Positions 1 to 7,784 of a DNA stretch of 40,338 bases are shown piece after piece. Source of the stretch: a virus; IMG/VR virus record IMGVR_UViG_3300031957_002537, positions 1-40,338 of that record. One strand, written 5' to 3'. Every line of letters begins with the position of its first letter. Within the stretch, counting starts at the first letter, position 1. Both the position numbers and the translations under genes were made by a program. The notes under the pieces are model-generated. The model worked only from the letters and a program-made list of their open reading frames with translations. It had not been told where the DNA came from and made no database searches.

Positions 1-1
1 G

Positions 2-649
2 ATGGCCCAGGATCTGGTCGATCTGATGGCGGCTCTCGGCCACGACCGGTTCCGACTGGTCGGGCACGACCGCGGGGCCCGGGTTTCGCACCGGCTGGCG
101 ATCGACCATCCGGAACGGGTGGAACGCATGGCCGTGCTCGACATCGTGCCGACCATCGAGCATTTCGAGCGCGCCGATATGGCCTTCGCCATGGGCTATT
201 ACCACTGGTTCTGGTTCGCCCAGCCGCACCCGTTCCCCGAGACCGTCATTTCGGCCGCCCCGGAGGCCTGGTTCCGCGCCCATACCAACCGGGAGCCGAA
301 GGATGACGGGTTCTTCCACCCCGACGCCTTCGCCGACTACCTCGCCGCGGCCCGCAATCCGGAGATGATCCGCGGCATGTGCGAGGACTACCGGGCGGCG
401 GCGACCATCGACCTGGAGCACGACCGGGCGAGCCGGGAGGCGGGCAACCGCATCCGCTGCCCGCTGCTGACGATGTGGGGCACCAAGGGCAAGATCGGCC
501 AGTGGTACCACCCGGTGGCGATCTGGACGCAGTATTGCGACGGCCCGGTGACCAGCCAGGCGATCGACACCGGGCACTATCTCGCCGAGGAGGACCCGGA
601 GGCGACGCTGGCCGCGCTGGTGCCGTTCCTGGCTGTCACTGGACACTAG
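2..649 (+). CDS. alpha/beta hydrolase, fluoroacetate/haloacid dehalogenase type (5' partial, 3' end interrupted)
   Basis: Host gene, cut at its 5' end by the window edge and at its 3' end by the prophage. The visible part has the nucleophile elbow VGHDRGARV, with Asp in the nucleophile position as in haloalkane and fluoroacetate dehalogenases, the cap region with YHWFWFAQPHPFPE, and the catalytic His in DTGHYLAEEDPEATLAALVPFL. The family normally ends one to a few residues after this last helix. The prophage starts at 634, so the final residues V-T-G-H and the TAG stop are encoded by phage DNA. Only the last few native residues are lost, and the enzyme may still fold. The true start lies upstream of the window; the first ATG here is internal. 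Substrate specificity cannot be read from the sequence. Confidence 0.85.
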   Translation: MAQDLVDLMAALGHDRFRLVGHDRGARVSHRLAIDHPERVERMAVLDIVPTIEHFERADMAFAMGYYHWFWFAQPHPFPETVISAAPEAWFRAHTNREPKDDGFFHPDAFADYLAAARNPEMIRGMCEDYRAAATIDLEHDRASREAGNRIRCPLLTMWGTKGKIGQWYHPVAIWTQYCDGPVTSQAIDTGHYLAEEDPEATLAALVPFLAVTGH

Positions 650-662
650 GTTCTAGAGTGAC
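634..662 (+). repeat. attL end with transposase site L1
   Basis: The left terminus starts TGTCACTGGAC and carries the core AGGTTCTAGAGTGAC at 648-662. It aligns without gaps to the reverse complement of 40236-40264. In Mu-type elements the transposase binds such a core near each terminus and cuts at the TG/CA end. The exact cut point is inferred from this alignment. Confidence 0.85.
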
Positions 663-755
663 CCGAGATAATCCGGGATAACCCGCGACAACTCGAAACG
701 GCCGCGGAGTTCTGCGGGTTTGTCACCCCTCGGGCGGCCGATCGGTTTGACGGAC

Positions 756-770
756 AGGTTTTAGAGTCAC
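756..770 (+). repeat. internal transposase site L2
   Basis: AGGTTTTAGAGTCAC repeats the L1 core about 108 bp further in, in the same orientation. Spaced L1 and L2 sites at the left end are characteristic of Mu, where L1 and L2 are also separated by about 80 bp or more. A third left site was not identified with confidence. Confidence 0.75.
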
Positions 771-805
771 CCCCCAAATCGGCGCCACTCGGCGGCCAAG
801 AGCGG

Positions 806-852
806 CATTTAAACGGCGACCGTCTCGGCCGTTCAAATGGCATTTAAACAGC
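806..852. repeat. TTTAAACGGC-type motif cluster, left end
   Basis: CATTTAAACGGC (806-817, +), the complement of CATTTGAACGGC (828-839, -) and CATTTAAACAGC (841-852, +). The first two form a near-perfect inverted pair. The same motif recurs in non-coding DNA at the centre (20337-20656) and right end (39172-39215) of the prophage. The role is unknown. Confidence 0.7.
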
Positions 853-910
853 GGTTGTCTGCCATTCTCTGCGCGCCTGGCCGCCCCTGGAAGAGGATCA
901 GGGCCGGGCT

Positions 911-957
911 CATTCTGGGAAGAGCAAGGAAATAGTTGGGTTATTCTTCCCAGAATG
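911..957. promoter_or_regulatory. 13-bp inverted repeat, candidate operator or hairpin
   Basis: CATTCTGGGAAGA (911-923) and its exact complement (945-957) flank a 21-nt loop. CTGGGAAGAG occurs again at 1020-1029, giving three copies of one word within 120 bp upstream of the acetyltransferase gene. This looks more like a regulator binding array than a terminator, because no T-tract follows. Confidence 0.5.
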
Positions 958-1170
958 GCGAAACGCGGCGGGAGCCCGCCAGTTTCGCGAACGACAGCCG
1001 CTCATCGGTCCATGGCAAACTGGGAAGAGATTTTTGCCGAAGGAAGGTGATTCGCGGTCCGCGCGGGGACAGGTCGATCGCGGCACGGCAGCCGATCCAA
1101 AGCGTTACGCGGATTAAAACTTGGGGGAATACAGCGACAGTACACTTGGCGCCTAGCCATGGAGGCGCCA

Positions 1171-1923
1171 ATGCTGCCGGATCTGAAGCATCCCAAGTCC
1201 ATCGGCAAATCGCCGAGCGAGGCCGAGGGGATCCTGTCGACGTTCGAGTCTGCGATGCGCAGATTAGCTGCACGCCACAACTACCGGGTGGTTGTCTCAA
1301 CCGATATGGAGGCCTTCGTTGGCTTCCTGGCAGGAGCGCCAGGGAATGACGGTGTGTCGCCCGTGTTCAACCCCGCAAAGGTCAAGATCGACGACGCCTT
1401 CTGGATCGCCGTCATCCATCACGATCAGGTCATCGGCACAAACGCCCAGCGGTTCTTCAACTGCGCCAACGCGGGATACTACGACCAGATCCGCTCCGGT
1501 GTGGTGTTTGGTGCCGAGCCGCTGGCCCCGATCGAGCTGCTCCACAAGGAGCCAGGTACCCGCGGGAGCTGCTCGCATAGTGGAGGGATCTACGTCCATC
1601 CATCCTATCGAGGCACGGGGCTCAGCTGGTTCCTCCCCCACCTGGGGCGAGCGATCGCCATCAGGAAATGGCAGATCGATATGTGCTACGGCATGGTCTT
1701 CGACAGCCTGAGACGCACCAACATTGCGGAGAAGAACTACGGCGCTCAACGAGTTATCGAGATGTACTCAGGCCCGTTCCCGCACAAGTCCGGCAACATT
1801 CTGCTTTGGAGCGTCGAATCTGAGGCCGGCTTTCTTGTTGAGCGAATTAGGCAGTCTGTCTTCGAGATTGCGAACGGCCCCAACAAACAGATGAGTGACT
1901 TCGCCCCGGTGGTCAGACGTTAG
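1171..1923 (+). CDS. GNAT-like acetyltransferase (accessory gene)
   Basis: About 250 aa. The central segment GGIYVHPSYRGTGLSWFLPHL matches GNAT motif A, in which the R-G-x-G loop binds the acetyl-CoA pyrophosphate; it is followed by a helix and a downstream strand ending in an N-x-x-x-x-x-NYGAQ-like segment. I chose ATG 1171 because GGAGG lies five bases upstream; ATG 1159 is also in frame but covers that site. The substrate is unknown. The gene sits between attL and the repressor, outside the core modules, so it is probably lysogenic-conversion cargo. Its last 156 bp overlap the convergent PAS-like gene. Three CTGGGAAGAG words lie upstream and may regulate it. Confidence 0.65.
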   Translation: MLPDLKHPKSIGKSPSEAEGILSTFESAMRRLAARHNYRVVVSTDMEAFVGFLAGAPGNDGVSPVFNPAKVKIDDAFWIAVIHHDQVIGTNAQRFFNCANAGYYDQIRSGVVFGAEPLAPIELLHKEPGTRGSCSHSGGIYVHPSYRGTGLSWFLPHLGRAIAIRKWQIDMCYGMVFDSLRRTNIAEKNYGAQRVIEMYSGPFPHKSGNILLWSVESEAGFLVERIRQSVFEIANGPNKQMSDFAPVVRR

Positions 1924-2367
1924 GGGAATTATCAGCCTGCGATACACGGTCGACAAGCCCAACACGCCGTCCTCGATCTCTATTTGGGTCAATGAGGTCC
2001 GGCGATCTTCCTTCGCCTCCCTATAGTCCTTCAAGGAGTCCGAGCGAAGCGCGGACCAATCGATCGACGTCACAGGCTTGCGGGCCAGGGATTTCCCACC
2101 TTCCAGACGGCAGTGCTGATTGTACTGCTCGAAGAAGTACCCCTCCGGAGAGGAACTCGACACATCCACAAGATGCGCGGATCCGAGCATTCCGGATATG
2201 GCCAAGCGGTCAATTCGGATGTCGTCTACATCCACCAGCTGATTGGTCGGCTTCTCATTGAGCAGCTGCTGGAGCCGGATGAACGGGCTGTCGACACCAA
2301 CGATATAGCCGGATCGCGCTTTCCAGATGCGACCTCTCGAAGAATACAGCTTTGAATACTGCAACAT
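1768..2367 (-). CDS. PAS-like (PAS_5-type) domain protein
   Basis: 199 aa, with the pattern of short alphaproteobacterial PAS_5-type proteins: an N-terminal helix, an acidic DVDDIRIDRL stretch followed by AHLVDVSSSSPEGYFFEQYN, and a C-terminal strand YRRLIIPLTSDHRGEVTHLFVGAVR. Such proteins are mostly uncharacterised single sensory domains. No output domain is present. The start directly follows the stop of the upstream gene (2370-2780), so the two are probably co-transcribed, perhaps with the repressor. The 3' end runs convergently into the acetyltransferase gene by 156 bp; the last 30 or so residues lie outside the recognisable domain. The family assignment is by eye and moderate. Confidence 0.6.
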   Translation of the reverse strand: MLQYSKLYSSRGRIWKARSGYIVGVDSPFIRLQQLLNEKPTNQLVDVDDIRIDRLAISGMLGSAHLVDVSSSSPEGYFFEQYNQHCRLEGGKSLARKPVTSIDWSALRSDSLKDYREAKEDRRTSLTQIEIEDGVLGLSTVYRRLIIPLTSDHRGEVTHLFVGAVRNLEDRLPNSLNKKAGLRFDAPKQNVAGLVRERA

Positions 2368-2369
2368 AT

Positions 2370-2780
2370 TCAGACCGCCATCACATTCAACATTTGGCAG
2401 TCACGCACGAAGAATGGACAAATTAGGAAAACACCAGATTGCGAGGAGCTGTTGTCGCAGTATACCAGCGTTGGTGCTTTAATTTGCGCTTCGCGCTGAA
2501 AAACCCACTCACCCAAACCGACGAGTAACCGCTGTTCAGCGCAATGCTGCCTGGGGAATATCGAAACCTGATCGACAGAAGCAATAATCATAGCTGAGGC
2601 ATTTAGTGTGGGCTCAGATAGAAACGCCTCCAAACTATTGAAGCGGTTCTGAGACATCCACCGTCGCGCCAATGAAGTTACGCGATCAGTGCACTGTCTG
2701 ATCCCAAGCTCTTTGACATATACCCGCCCTGCGTAGCTTCCACGCGGGAACATCAATACATTTGGTGGAGCTATGTTCAT
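2370..2780 (-). CDS. hypothetical protein, low-GC accessory gene
   Basis: 136 aa, not recognised. No clear motif, signal peptide or membrane segment is visible; there are scattered Cys residues (CTDR, QHCAEQ, VYCDNS, LICP, RDCQ) without zinc-finger spacing. Base composition is clearly lower in GC and codon choice less biased than in the phage core genes, as is typical of recently acquired cargo. It lies between the repressor and the PAS-like gene on the same strand, 61 bp after the repressor stop and 2 bp before the PAS-like start. No strong ribosome binding site is seen. Confidence 0.5.
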   Translation of the reverse strand: MNIAPPNVLMFPRGSYAGRVYVKELGIRQCTDRVTSLARRWMSQNRFNSLEAFLSEPTLNASAMIIASVDQVSIFPRQHCAEQRLLVGLGEWVFQREAQIKAPTLVYCDNSSSQSGVFLICPFFVRDCQMLNVMAV

Positions 2781-2841
2781 TTACCGTGACTGCCAGGGAC
2801 AACCTAACATGGTACGAATAGTCCGGTATTGTAGCTATGAG

Positions 2842-3252
2842 TCAAGCCGATTCCTGATCGGCGGCATCGACCTCACCCCGCAGGACCATCAATGCCCGCT
2901 TGGCGGCCGCCATGCCTATCTGCTCAGGCGATTGCTCACCAAAGTACGGCGCCATGCGAAGGGCAAAGGGAACCGCATCGGAGATGGCCCGTTCCAGTTC
3001 GTCGTCTGAATACCCAACCGAATCTCGAAGGCCGGTCAGCCAGTCCAGCGACCGACCCGTAGCGCGGCAGATCTCCTTGCCCGCGTACAGGGGCATCTTC
3101 GTTGCACCGCTGCGCCACCGATAGACCTGGTCGTGCTTCACGCCGACGAGCGCAGCCGTCTTCGGTACTCCACCTAACTCGTTGATGCAAATATCTAAAC
3201 GATCCTGGAACTCTTGCTCCCAGCCTCTGGCAGGGCCGCTGTTGTTCGACAT
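2842..3252 (-). CDS. phage repressor (c-type), HTH protein
   Basis: 136 aa from the start chosen at 3252, where GGGAG lies seven bases upstream; an in-frame start at 3309 would add 19 residues inside the operator region. The N-terminal half holds a Cro/C1-like helix-turn-helix: DICINELGGVPKTAALVGV-KHDQVYRWRSG, followed by KMPLYAGKEICRATGRSLDWLTG. This last part is typical of XRE-like regulators and transposable-phage repressors. The C-terminal half is helical and may serve dimerisation. It is divergent from the Ner-like gene across a 160-bp region with inverted repeats, the position of Mu c. It probably represses the early operon. No peptidase S24 self-cleavage domain is visible. Confidence 0.75.
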   Translation of the reverse strand: MSNNSGPARGWEQEFQDRLDICINELGGVPKTAALVGVKHDQVYRWRSGATKMPLYAGKEICRATGRSLDWLTGLRDSVGYSDDELERAISDAVPFALRMAPYFGEQSPEQIGMAAAKRALMVLRGEVDAADQESA

Positions 3253-3290
3253 CCGTAGCTCCCGCACTCGAGTTTGCACACGGATGCCTT

Positions 3291-3332
3291 CCATTTTTTG
3301 CGCAATCACAGTTGCACCTTCTCAAAAAATGG
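3291..3332. promoter_or_regulatory. candidate operator between repressor and ner
   Basis: Perfect 10-bp arms CCATTTTTTG (3291-3300) and CAAAAAATGG (3323-3332) flank GCAA/TTGC words. A second pair, GTCGCA (3343-3348) and TGCGAC (3370-3375), lies closer to ner. The location between divergent repressor and ner genes suits repressor or Ner binding and the early promoters. The assignment is inferred. Confidence 0.6.
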
Positions 3333-3411
3333 CAGATATTTAGTCGCATCCGCGCATAAGCGTCGCGTCTGCGACCGGCGGAATCAACGCTTCTAGTAGC
3401 TAGGCGCTTGA

Positions 3412-3717
3412 ATGTCCGACGTTTCCGAGGGTTCCAACGCTGATCCGTTCTGGATCGAAGCCGAAGTTAAGCGCCGGGGGAGCCGGCTTGCTGAGCTGGC
3501 ATCCGCCGCTGGCGTGCACCACAGCACCGTCACCCGCGCAAGATTTCGAATCATCCCCAGGGGAAATCGCATTATTGCGAATTTTCTTGGCACTTCTGTC
3601 CATGACCTCTGGCCTGAGTGGTTCGACGCTGCGGGCAATCCAATTCGGTCGTCTTGCGAATCGGACGATGGCCGATCAGCTGATCACCGTCACCGGCAAA
3701 AGGGTGCCGCGGCGTGA
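3412..3717 (+). CDS. ner: Ner-like DNA-binding regulator
   Basis: 101 aa. Residues about 12-70 match the Ner/Nlp family: FWIEAEVKRRGSRLAELAS is the first helix pair, AAGVHHSTVTRARFR the recognition helix, and IPRGNRIIANFLGTSVHDLWPEWF the conserved C-terminal part (usual form PRGERIIADALG...IWPSRY). In Mu, Ner shuts down repressor and early transcription once lytic growth starts. First gene of the rightward operon; its stop overlaps the GTG start of the ParB-like gene. The residues after about 75 (His/Arg-rich) lie outside the family domain. Confidence 0.85.
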   Translation: MSDVSEGSNADPFWIEAEVKRRGSRLAELASAAGVHHSTVTRARFRIIPRGNRIIANFLGTSVHDLWPEWFDAAGNPIRSSCESDDGRSADHRHRQKGAAA

Positions 3718-4628
3718 CAAATCAGCCCGAAAACGTTGCCGTGCACGAGCACCTGCCGAGCGCCACTCACGTCGACCGACTGGCGCACCCGATCAGTGTG
3801 GAAGGCGTTGTCGTTCAAGATCGGTTGCGGGCAATCGACCCCGACCACGTATCGGGTATAGCCGTCAGCATGGCCGACATCGGCCAGCAGCAGCCCATCG
3901 TGGTCGCGGAACGCCCCTACGGTCTTCGGCTGGTGGCTGGGCTCCACCGACTCGCGGCCGCCAGACTGCTTGGATGGAAGACGATCTCCGCTGTGCTCGA
4001 AGTCGGCACTGACGAGGAGCTTAGGCTCGTCGAGATCGATGAAAACCTCGCCAGGCGCAACCTCTCCGAACTGGACCGGGCGATCGCACTCTTCGAGCGC
4101 AAGAGGATCTACGAAGAGCTGCACCCCGAAACAAAGAACGGCGGGGACCGCAGGAGCGCGGAAAAGCGGGGAAAAGATCAGAACGTCAACATGACGTTCT
4201 GGTCCCCGGAGGCCACCAGGGCCGCATCGTTCAATGACGAGATTGCGGGAAGGCTCGGTATCTCCACGAGCAAGGTTCAGCGGATCACGAAGATTGGCAA
4301 GGCCCTGACGCCTGAAATGCGTGAGGCGCTGTCCGGTCATGCTGTCGCCAATAACCAGGCCGAGCTTCTGAAGCTGGCCAAGCTGTCCGCGGACGAGCGC
4401 GGCCGCGCGATCGAGCTTCTCACCCGCACCGAAGCCCCGGCGCATAACGTCGGCGCGGCCGTCGAGATCATCCGCGGCCACCGGGCCACCGCCGAGCGCT
4501 CACCTGAAGACAAGGCGTTCGAGCGGCTGATCGATCTGTTTGGCCGGGCGCCGAAGAAGGTTCAGCGGCGTTTCATCGAGCACCTGCAGGCCAGCGGCAA
4601 GCTCGACGATCTGAAGGGGGGCGCATGA
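3714..4628 (+). CDS. ParB/Spo0J-like nuclease-domain protein
   Basis: 304 aa from a GTG start that overlaps the ner stop (GTGA). It contains the ParB N-terminal fold: ADIGQQQPIVVAERPYGLRLVAGLHRLAAARLLG, with the G-L-H-R box at residues 76-79, and IDENLARRNLSELDRA, the E-N-x-x-R-x-N-L box at about 110-117. A helical central region, IAGRLGISTSKVQRITKIGKAL, looks like the ParB helix-turn-helix. No ParA partner is encoded, so plasmid-style partition is unlikely. Related genes occur in early operons of alphaproteobacterial Mu-like phages, function untested. It could bind DNA specifically and regulate or organise the phage genome; the repeated motifs at ends and centre are possible targets, which is speculation. 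Confidence 0.8.
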   Translation: MTNQPENVAVHEHLPSATHVDRLAHPISVEGVVVQDRLRAIDPDHVSGIAVSMADIGQQQPIVVAERPYGLRLVAGLHRLAAARLLGWKTISAVLEVGTDEELRLVEIDENLARRNLSELDRAIALFERKRIYEELHPETKNGGDRRSAEKRGKDQNVNMTFWSPEATRAASFNDEIAGRLGISTSKVQRITKIGKALTPEMREALSGHAVANNQAELLKLAKLSADERGRAIELLTRTEAPAHNVGAAVEIIRGHRATAERSPEDKAFERLIDLFGRAPKKVQRRFIEHLQASGKLDDLKGGA

Positions 4629-5278
4629 TCGACCTCCGAAATGCATCGCAGCTGCGCGCGCACCGGATCTTCGGCGGGTATCCGATTACCCTCGCGGATC
4701 CCAACTGGCGCTTCGACACGCACAGCGAGAAAGGCCAGGGCAAGAGCCCGAGCCAGCATTACGACACCATGTCGATCGACGAGATCTGCAGCGTCGATGT
4801 CGGCCTTCTGGCGGCCCAGGATGCTGTGCTCTTCCTGTGGGTGACCTGGCCGCACATGCCTTCCTGGACGCGCGTGATCGAGGCCTGGGGCTTCGAGTAT
4901 GCCGGCCTCGCCTGGGAGTGGCGGAAATTCAATCCGGAGACCGGCAAGTATGCCTTCGGTCCGGGCTACGGGTCCCGGAAGAACCTGGAACCGTGCCTGC
5001 TCTGCAAGCGAGGCAACCCTCAGCTTCGCAAGCCCACGGCCTTTTTCGGAGACGTCGAGATCCCTGACGGCGTGCACAGCGTCCGGGACTTCATCGACTG
5101 GTGGCCGCAAGACGAGATCCGCTCTCCCCGCCGCGGCCATAGCCAGAAGCCGCCCAGCCAGTACGAGCGTATCGAGACGATGTTCGACGGCCCGTATCTG
5201 GAGCTGTTCGCGCGCAACACGCGGCCGGGCTGGAAGTCCCTCGGCGACGAGGTCGCCAAATTCGGTGAGGTCGGATGA
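4625..5278 (+). CDS. MT-A70 family adenine-N6 DNA methyltransferase
   Basis: 217 aa, ATGA overlap with the ParB-like gene. It matches MT-A70 proteins: YPITLADPNWRFDTHSEKGQGKSPSQHYDTMSIDEI at the N-terminus, FLWVTWPHMPSWTRVIEAWGFEY in the middle, and SRRGHSQKPPSQYERIETMFDGPYLELFARNTRPGW at the C-terminus. The catalytic tetrad usually DPPW is DPNW here (residues 25-28), a variant found in several phage members. The likely action is methylation of adenine N6 in phage or host DNA, giving protection from restriction or altered regulator binding. It lies early in the operon, next to the transposase, so methylation could happen before or during transposition. Confidence 0.88.
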   Translation: MIDLRNASQLRAHRIFGGYPITLADPNWRFDTHSEKGQGKSPSQHYDTMSIDEICSVDVGLLAAQDAVLFLWVTWPHMPSWTRVIEAWGFEYAGLAWEWRKFNPETGKYAFGPGYGSRKNLEPCLLCKRGNPQLRKPTAFFGDVEIPDGVHSVRDFIDWWPQDEIRSPRRGHSQKPPSQYERIETMFDGPYLELFARNTRPGWKSLGDEVAKFGEVG

Positions 5279-5751
5279 TGGCGAAGGCTCGCAACGACAG
5301 CCTGACGATGGACCTGCTCGACCTGCTGAAGAAACAGCCGGTCCCAGAGCCCGCCATCAGCTACGAGAAGGGCGAGGTCAAGGGCGCGACCCTGGACGTC
5401 CGCATTGCGGCCGCCGTCTCGAAGTCCATGAAGGACAGCGAGATCAAGCGCGACGAGATCGCCCGCCTGATGAGCGAGCACCTCGGTGAGACGGTCACCG
5501 AAACCCACCTCAACAACTACGCATCGCCTGCAAAGAAGGACCACCGAATTCCGGCGGTCCGCCTGATCGCGCTCGCGAAGGTCCTGCAGGATCCGCGGCT
5601 GCTGTCGATCGGCGCCGAGGACATCGACTGCATCGTCGTGCCGATACAGCACGGCAAGCTGATCAAGCTCAGCCTGCTCAACGAGCAGATCCGCACCTTG
5701 AGCGAGCAGCTGGAGAAGCAACGCGGCGAGCTTGGGGAGCTGCTGTCTTGA
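5275..5751 (+). CDS. hypothetical early protein, HTH-like
   Basis: 158 aa, ATGA overlap with the methyltransferase gene. The central part IKRDEIARLMSEHLGETVTETHLNNYASPAKKDHRIPAVRLIALAKVL resembles a degenerate Cro/XRE helix-turn-helix, followed by DPRLLSIGAEDIDC. The C-terminus LSLLNEQIRTLSEQLEKQRGELGELL is a short coiled coil. Similar proteins sit directly before the transposase in Mu-like phages of Alphaproteobacteria, with no tested function. It may be a DNA-binding accessory factor for transposition or early regulation. Confidence 0.75.
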   Translation: MMAKARNDSLTMDLLDLLKKQPVPEPAISYEKGEVKGATLDVRIAAAVSKSMKDSEIKRDEIARLMSEHLGETVTETHLNNYASPAKKDHRIPAVRLIALAKVLQDPRLLSIGAEDIDCIVVPIQHGKLIKLSLLNEQIRTLSEQLEKQRGELGELLS

Positions 5752-7718
5752 TCGGCTCCTGGTTCACCGCTGATCAGCTCGCGGGTCTGTCCCTTCCCGG
5801 CATTCCGAAGACGAAGCGCGGCGTCAACCAGGTGGCATCCGAGCAGGCCTGGTCGGACGCCAAGACGATGGACGGCCGCCCGCTTGCCCGGCGCAAAGCC
5901 GGCCGCGGCCGAGGCTACGAGTATCACGTCGACGTGCTGCCGGCGCCGGCCCGCGCCGCCCTGCTGGCCCGCGCCGCCCGGCCGCGAAAGATCCAGAGCG
6001 AAGAGCTGGACAACGACAACCGGGACAGCGGCGCGCGCTGGCAGGCCTTCGAGAAGCTCAGCGACAAGGCAAAGGGCCACGCCCGCAGCCGTCTGGCGGC
6101 CCTGCACGCCGTCGAGCTGCTCGAGGCCGGCGGGTCGAGCCGGACAGCCGCGATCTCCGTGGTGGCCGCTCAACACCAATGCAGCACGTCATCGCTCTGG
6201 AATTGGTTCGACCTGGTGGCCGGGTGCGACCGCCGAGATTGGCTGGCCTACCTGGCGCCCGCCTACAAGGGTGGCGGCCATGCGAAGGCCGAGATCGACG
6301 ACGAGGCCTGGCAGTATTTCCTGGCCGACTACCTGCGCGGCTCAAAGCCGTCGCCGGCCGAATGCTGGCAACGCCTGCAGGACGCCGCCCGCGACCATGG
6401 CTGGACGCTGCCGAAGAGCCTGAAGACGCTCACACGCAAGCTGCAGCGCGAGGTCGATCCGGCCGTCATCACACTGAAGCGAGACGGCGCGGACGCCCTG
6501 GCGAGCCGGATCCCGGCCCAACGCCGGCGGCGCGACAATCTGCGGGCGCTGGAGGCGGTCAACTACGACGGCCACAAGCTCGACCTCTTCGTGCGCTGGC
6601 CGGACGGTACGAAAGACCGTGCGATCCTGCTCACCTTCCAGGATCTGGCCAGCAACAAGATCCTGGCCTGGCGCCTCGACACCAGCGAGAGCGCCGAAGG
6701 GTTCCGGCTGGCATTCGGCGACCTGGTCGAACGCTGGGGCATCCCGGACATGGTGTTCTCCGACAACACCATGGCAGCAGCGGCCAAGTCGAACACCGGC
6801 GGGTCGCGCTTCCGGAACCGCTACAAGATCAAGGACGACGACTTCGTCGGCCTCTTCCCGGCTCTCGGCATCGACCTGCGCTTCACCAAGCCCGCGCATG
6901 GCCAGTCCAAGCCGATCGAGCGGGCCTTCGGCGACCTGTCCCGATACATCTCCAAGGCCCCGGAATGCGAGGGCGCCTATACCGGCAACGCCCCTCAGAA
7001 CAAGCCCTGGAACTATGGCGCGCGGGCGATCGATCTTGCCGACCTGCTGCCGGTCTGTGAGCGAGAGATCAACCGCTTCAACAGCCGGACGGACCGCAAC
7101 TCGTCCGTCGCGAAGGACCGGTCTTGCGATGACGTCTTCGCCGAGAGCTATGCCCGCGATCTGATCCGTAAGCCCGTACCCGGCGATGAAACCCTGCGGC
7201 GCCTGTGGCTGCTGTCGGTCGAGGGTCTGACCTGCCGCGCTCCGTCCGGCGAGATACACCTTCACGGCAACCGGTATTGGACTGAGGCGCTGGGCCGGAT
7301 CGTCGGCCAGAAGGTCGCGGTCCGCTTCGATCCCGATCGCCTGCACCAGCCGATCCACGTCTACGACCTGGATGGCCGATATCTCTGCGCGGCCGAGTGC
7401 ATCGAGGACAGCGGCTTCGTGGACCGCGATGCCGCAAAGCGTCACGCCAAAGCGCTTGCAGACCATCGCCGGGCAACCCGCGAACTGGCGGAGGCCGAGC
7501 TGCGGCTGTCGGCGTCCGACGTCGCCCGCCTCACGCCGGCCGTCATCGATCAGCCTGCCCCCGATGCGCGGGTCGTCCGTGCACACCGCTTCCGGGGCAA
7601 CGCCGCCGTGAAGGCCGCGCCCGACCTCCTGGAAGACCAGGATCGCGGCGCCTTCTCGGACCAATTCGTCGCCAACGTCCTGCAGTGGAAGGCGGAGAAG
7701 GATCGTCACGGGCTCTGA
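5748..7718 (+). CDS. MuA-type DDE transposase
   Basis: 656 aa, close to Mu MuA (663 aa). It starts at TTG, overlapping the previous stop (TTGA). The N-terminal winged-helix domain (about 4-75, SWFTADQLAGLSLPGIPKTKRGV ... GRGYEYHVDVLP) corresponds to the Mu enhancer-binding domain. Helix-turn-helix domains that bind the end sites follow (about 95-245). The RNase H-fold core carries the DDE triad at D274 (NYDGHK), D339 (VFSDNT) and E391 (KPIERAF), nearly the positions of D269, D336 and E392 in MuA. A C-terminal beta-barrel and a basic tail (KRHAKALADHRR) follow. It pairs and cuts the prophage ends for replicative transposition and integration. Confidence 0.95.
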   Translation: MIGSWFTADQLAGLSLPGIPKTKRGVNQVASEQAWSDAKTMDGRPLARRKAGRGRGYEYHVDVLPAPARAALLARAARPRKIQSEELDNDNRDSGARWQAFEKLSDKAKGHARSRLAALHAVELLEAGGSSRTAAISVVAAQHQCSTSSLWNWFDLVAGCDRRDWLAYLAPAYKGGGHAKAEIDDEAWQYFLADYLRGSKPSPAECWQRLQDAARDHGWTLPKSLKTLTRKLQREVDPAVITLKRDGADALASRIPAQRRRRDNLRALEAVNYDGHKLDLFVRWPDGTKDRAILLTFQDLASNKILAWRLDTSESAEGFRLAFGDLVERWGIPDMVFSDNTMAAAAKSNTGGSRFRNRYKIKDDDFVGLFPALGIDLRFTKPAHGQSKPIERAFGDLSRYISKAPECEGAYTGNAPQNKPWNYGARAIDLADLLPVCEREINRFNSRTDRNSSVAKDRSCDDVFAESYARDLIRKPVPGDETLRRLWLLSVEGLTCRAPSGEIHLHGNRYWTEALGRIVGQKVAVRFDPDRLHQPIHVYDLDGRYLCAAECIEDSGFVDRDAAKRHAKALADHRRATRELAEAELRLSASDVARLTPAVIDQPAPDARVVRAHRFRGNAAVKAAPDLLEDQDRGAFSDQFVANVLQWKAEKDRHGL

Positions 7719-7732
7719 GCCCGGACGTAGAG

Positions 7733-7756
7733 CGGCGGGTGCTGGAACACCCGCCG
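7733..7756 (+). terminator. hairpin between transposase and ATPase genes
   Basis: CGGCGGGTG (7733-7741) pairs perfectly with CACCCGCCG (7748-7756) around a six-base loop. A second small hairpin GGGCTC/GAGCCC spans the transposase stop. No T-run follows, so this is more likely an attenuator or mRNA-stability element that sets the A:B ratio than a full terminator. Confidence 0.5.
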
Positions 7757-7784
7757 GAGTCGTAGCAAAGGAAGGGATATAGAC

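Larger units (their letters stand above)
650..1170. other. left-end non-coding leader
   Basis: No convincing gene is seen between attL and the acetyltransferase gene. The stretch holds L2, a cluster of three TTTRAAC-type motifs (806-852), an inverted repeat (911-957) and a further CTGGGAAGAG copy (1020-1029). Short reading frames here look like chance frames and lack ribosome binding sites. Confidence 0.6.

Noticed and set aside
936-1349. 137-aa open frame on the plus strand in the left leader
   Set aside because: No ribosome binding site, no protein-like pattern, and it overlaps the better supported acetyltransferase gene in another frame.
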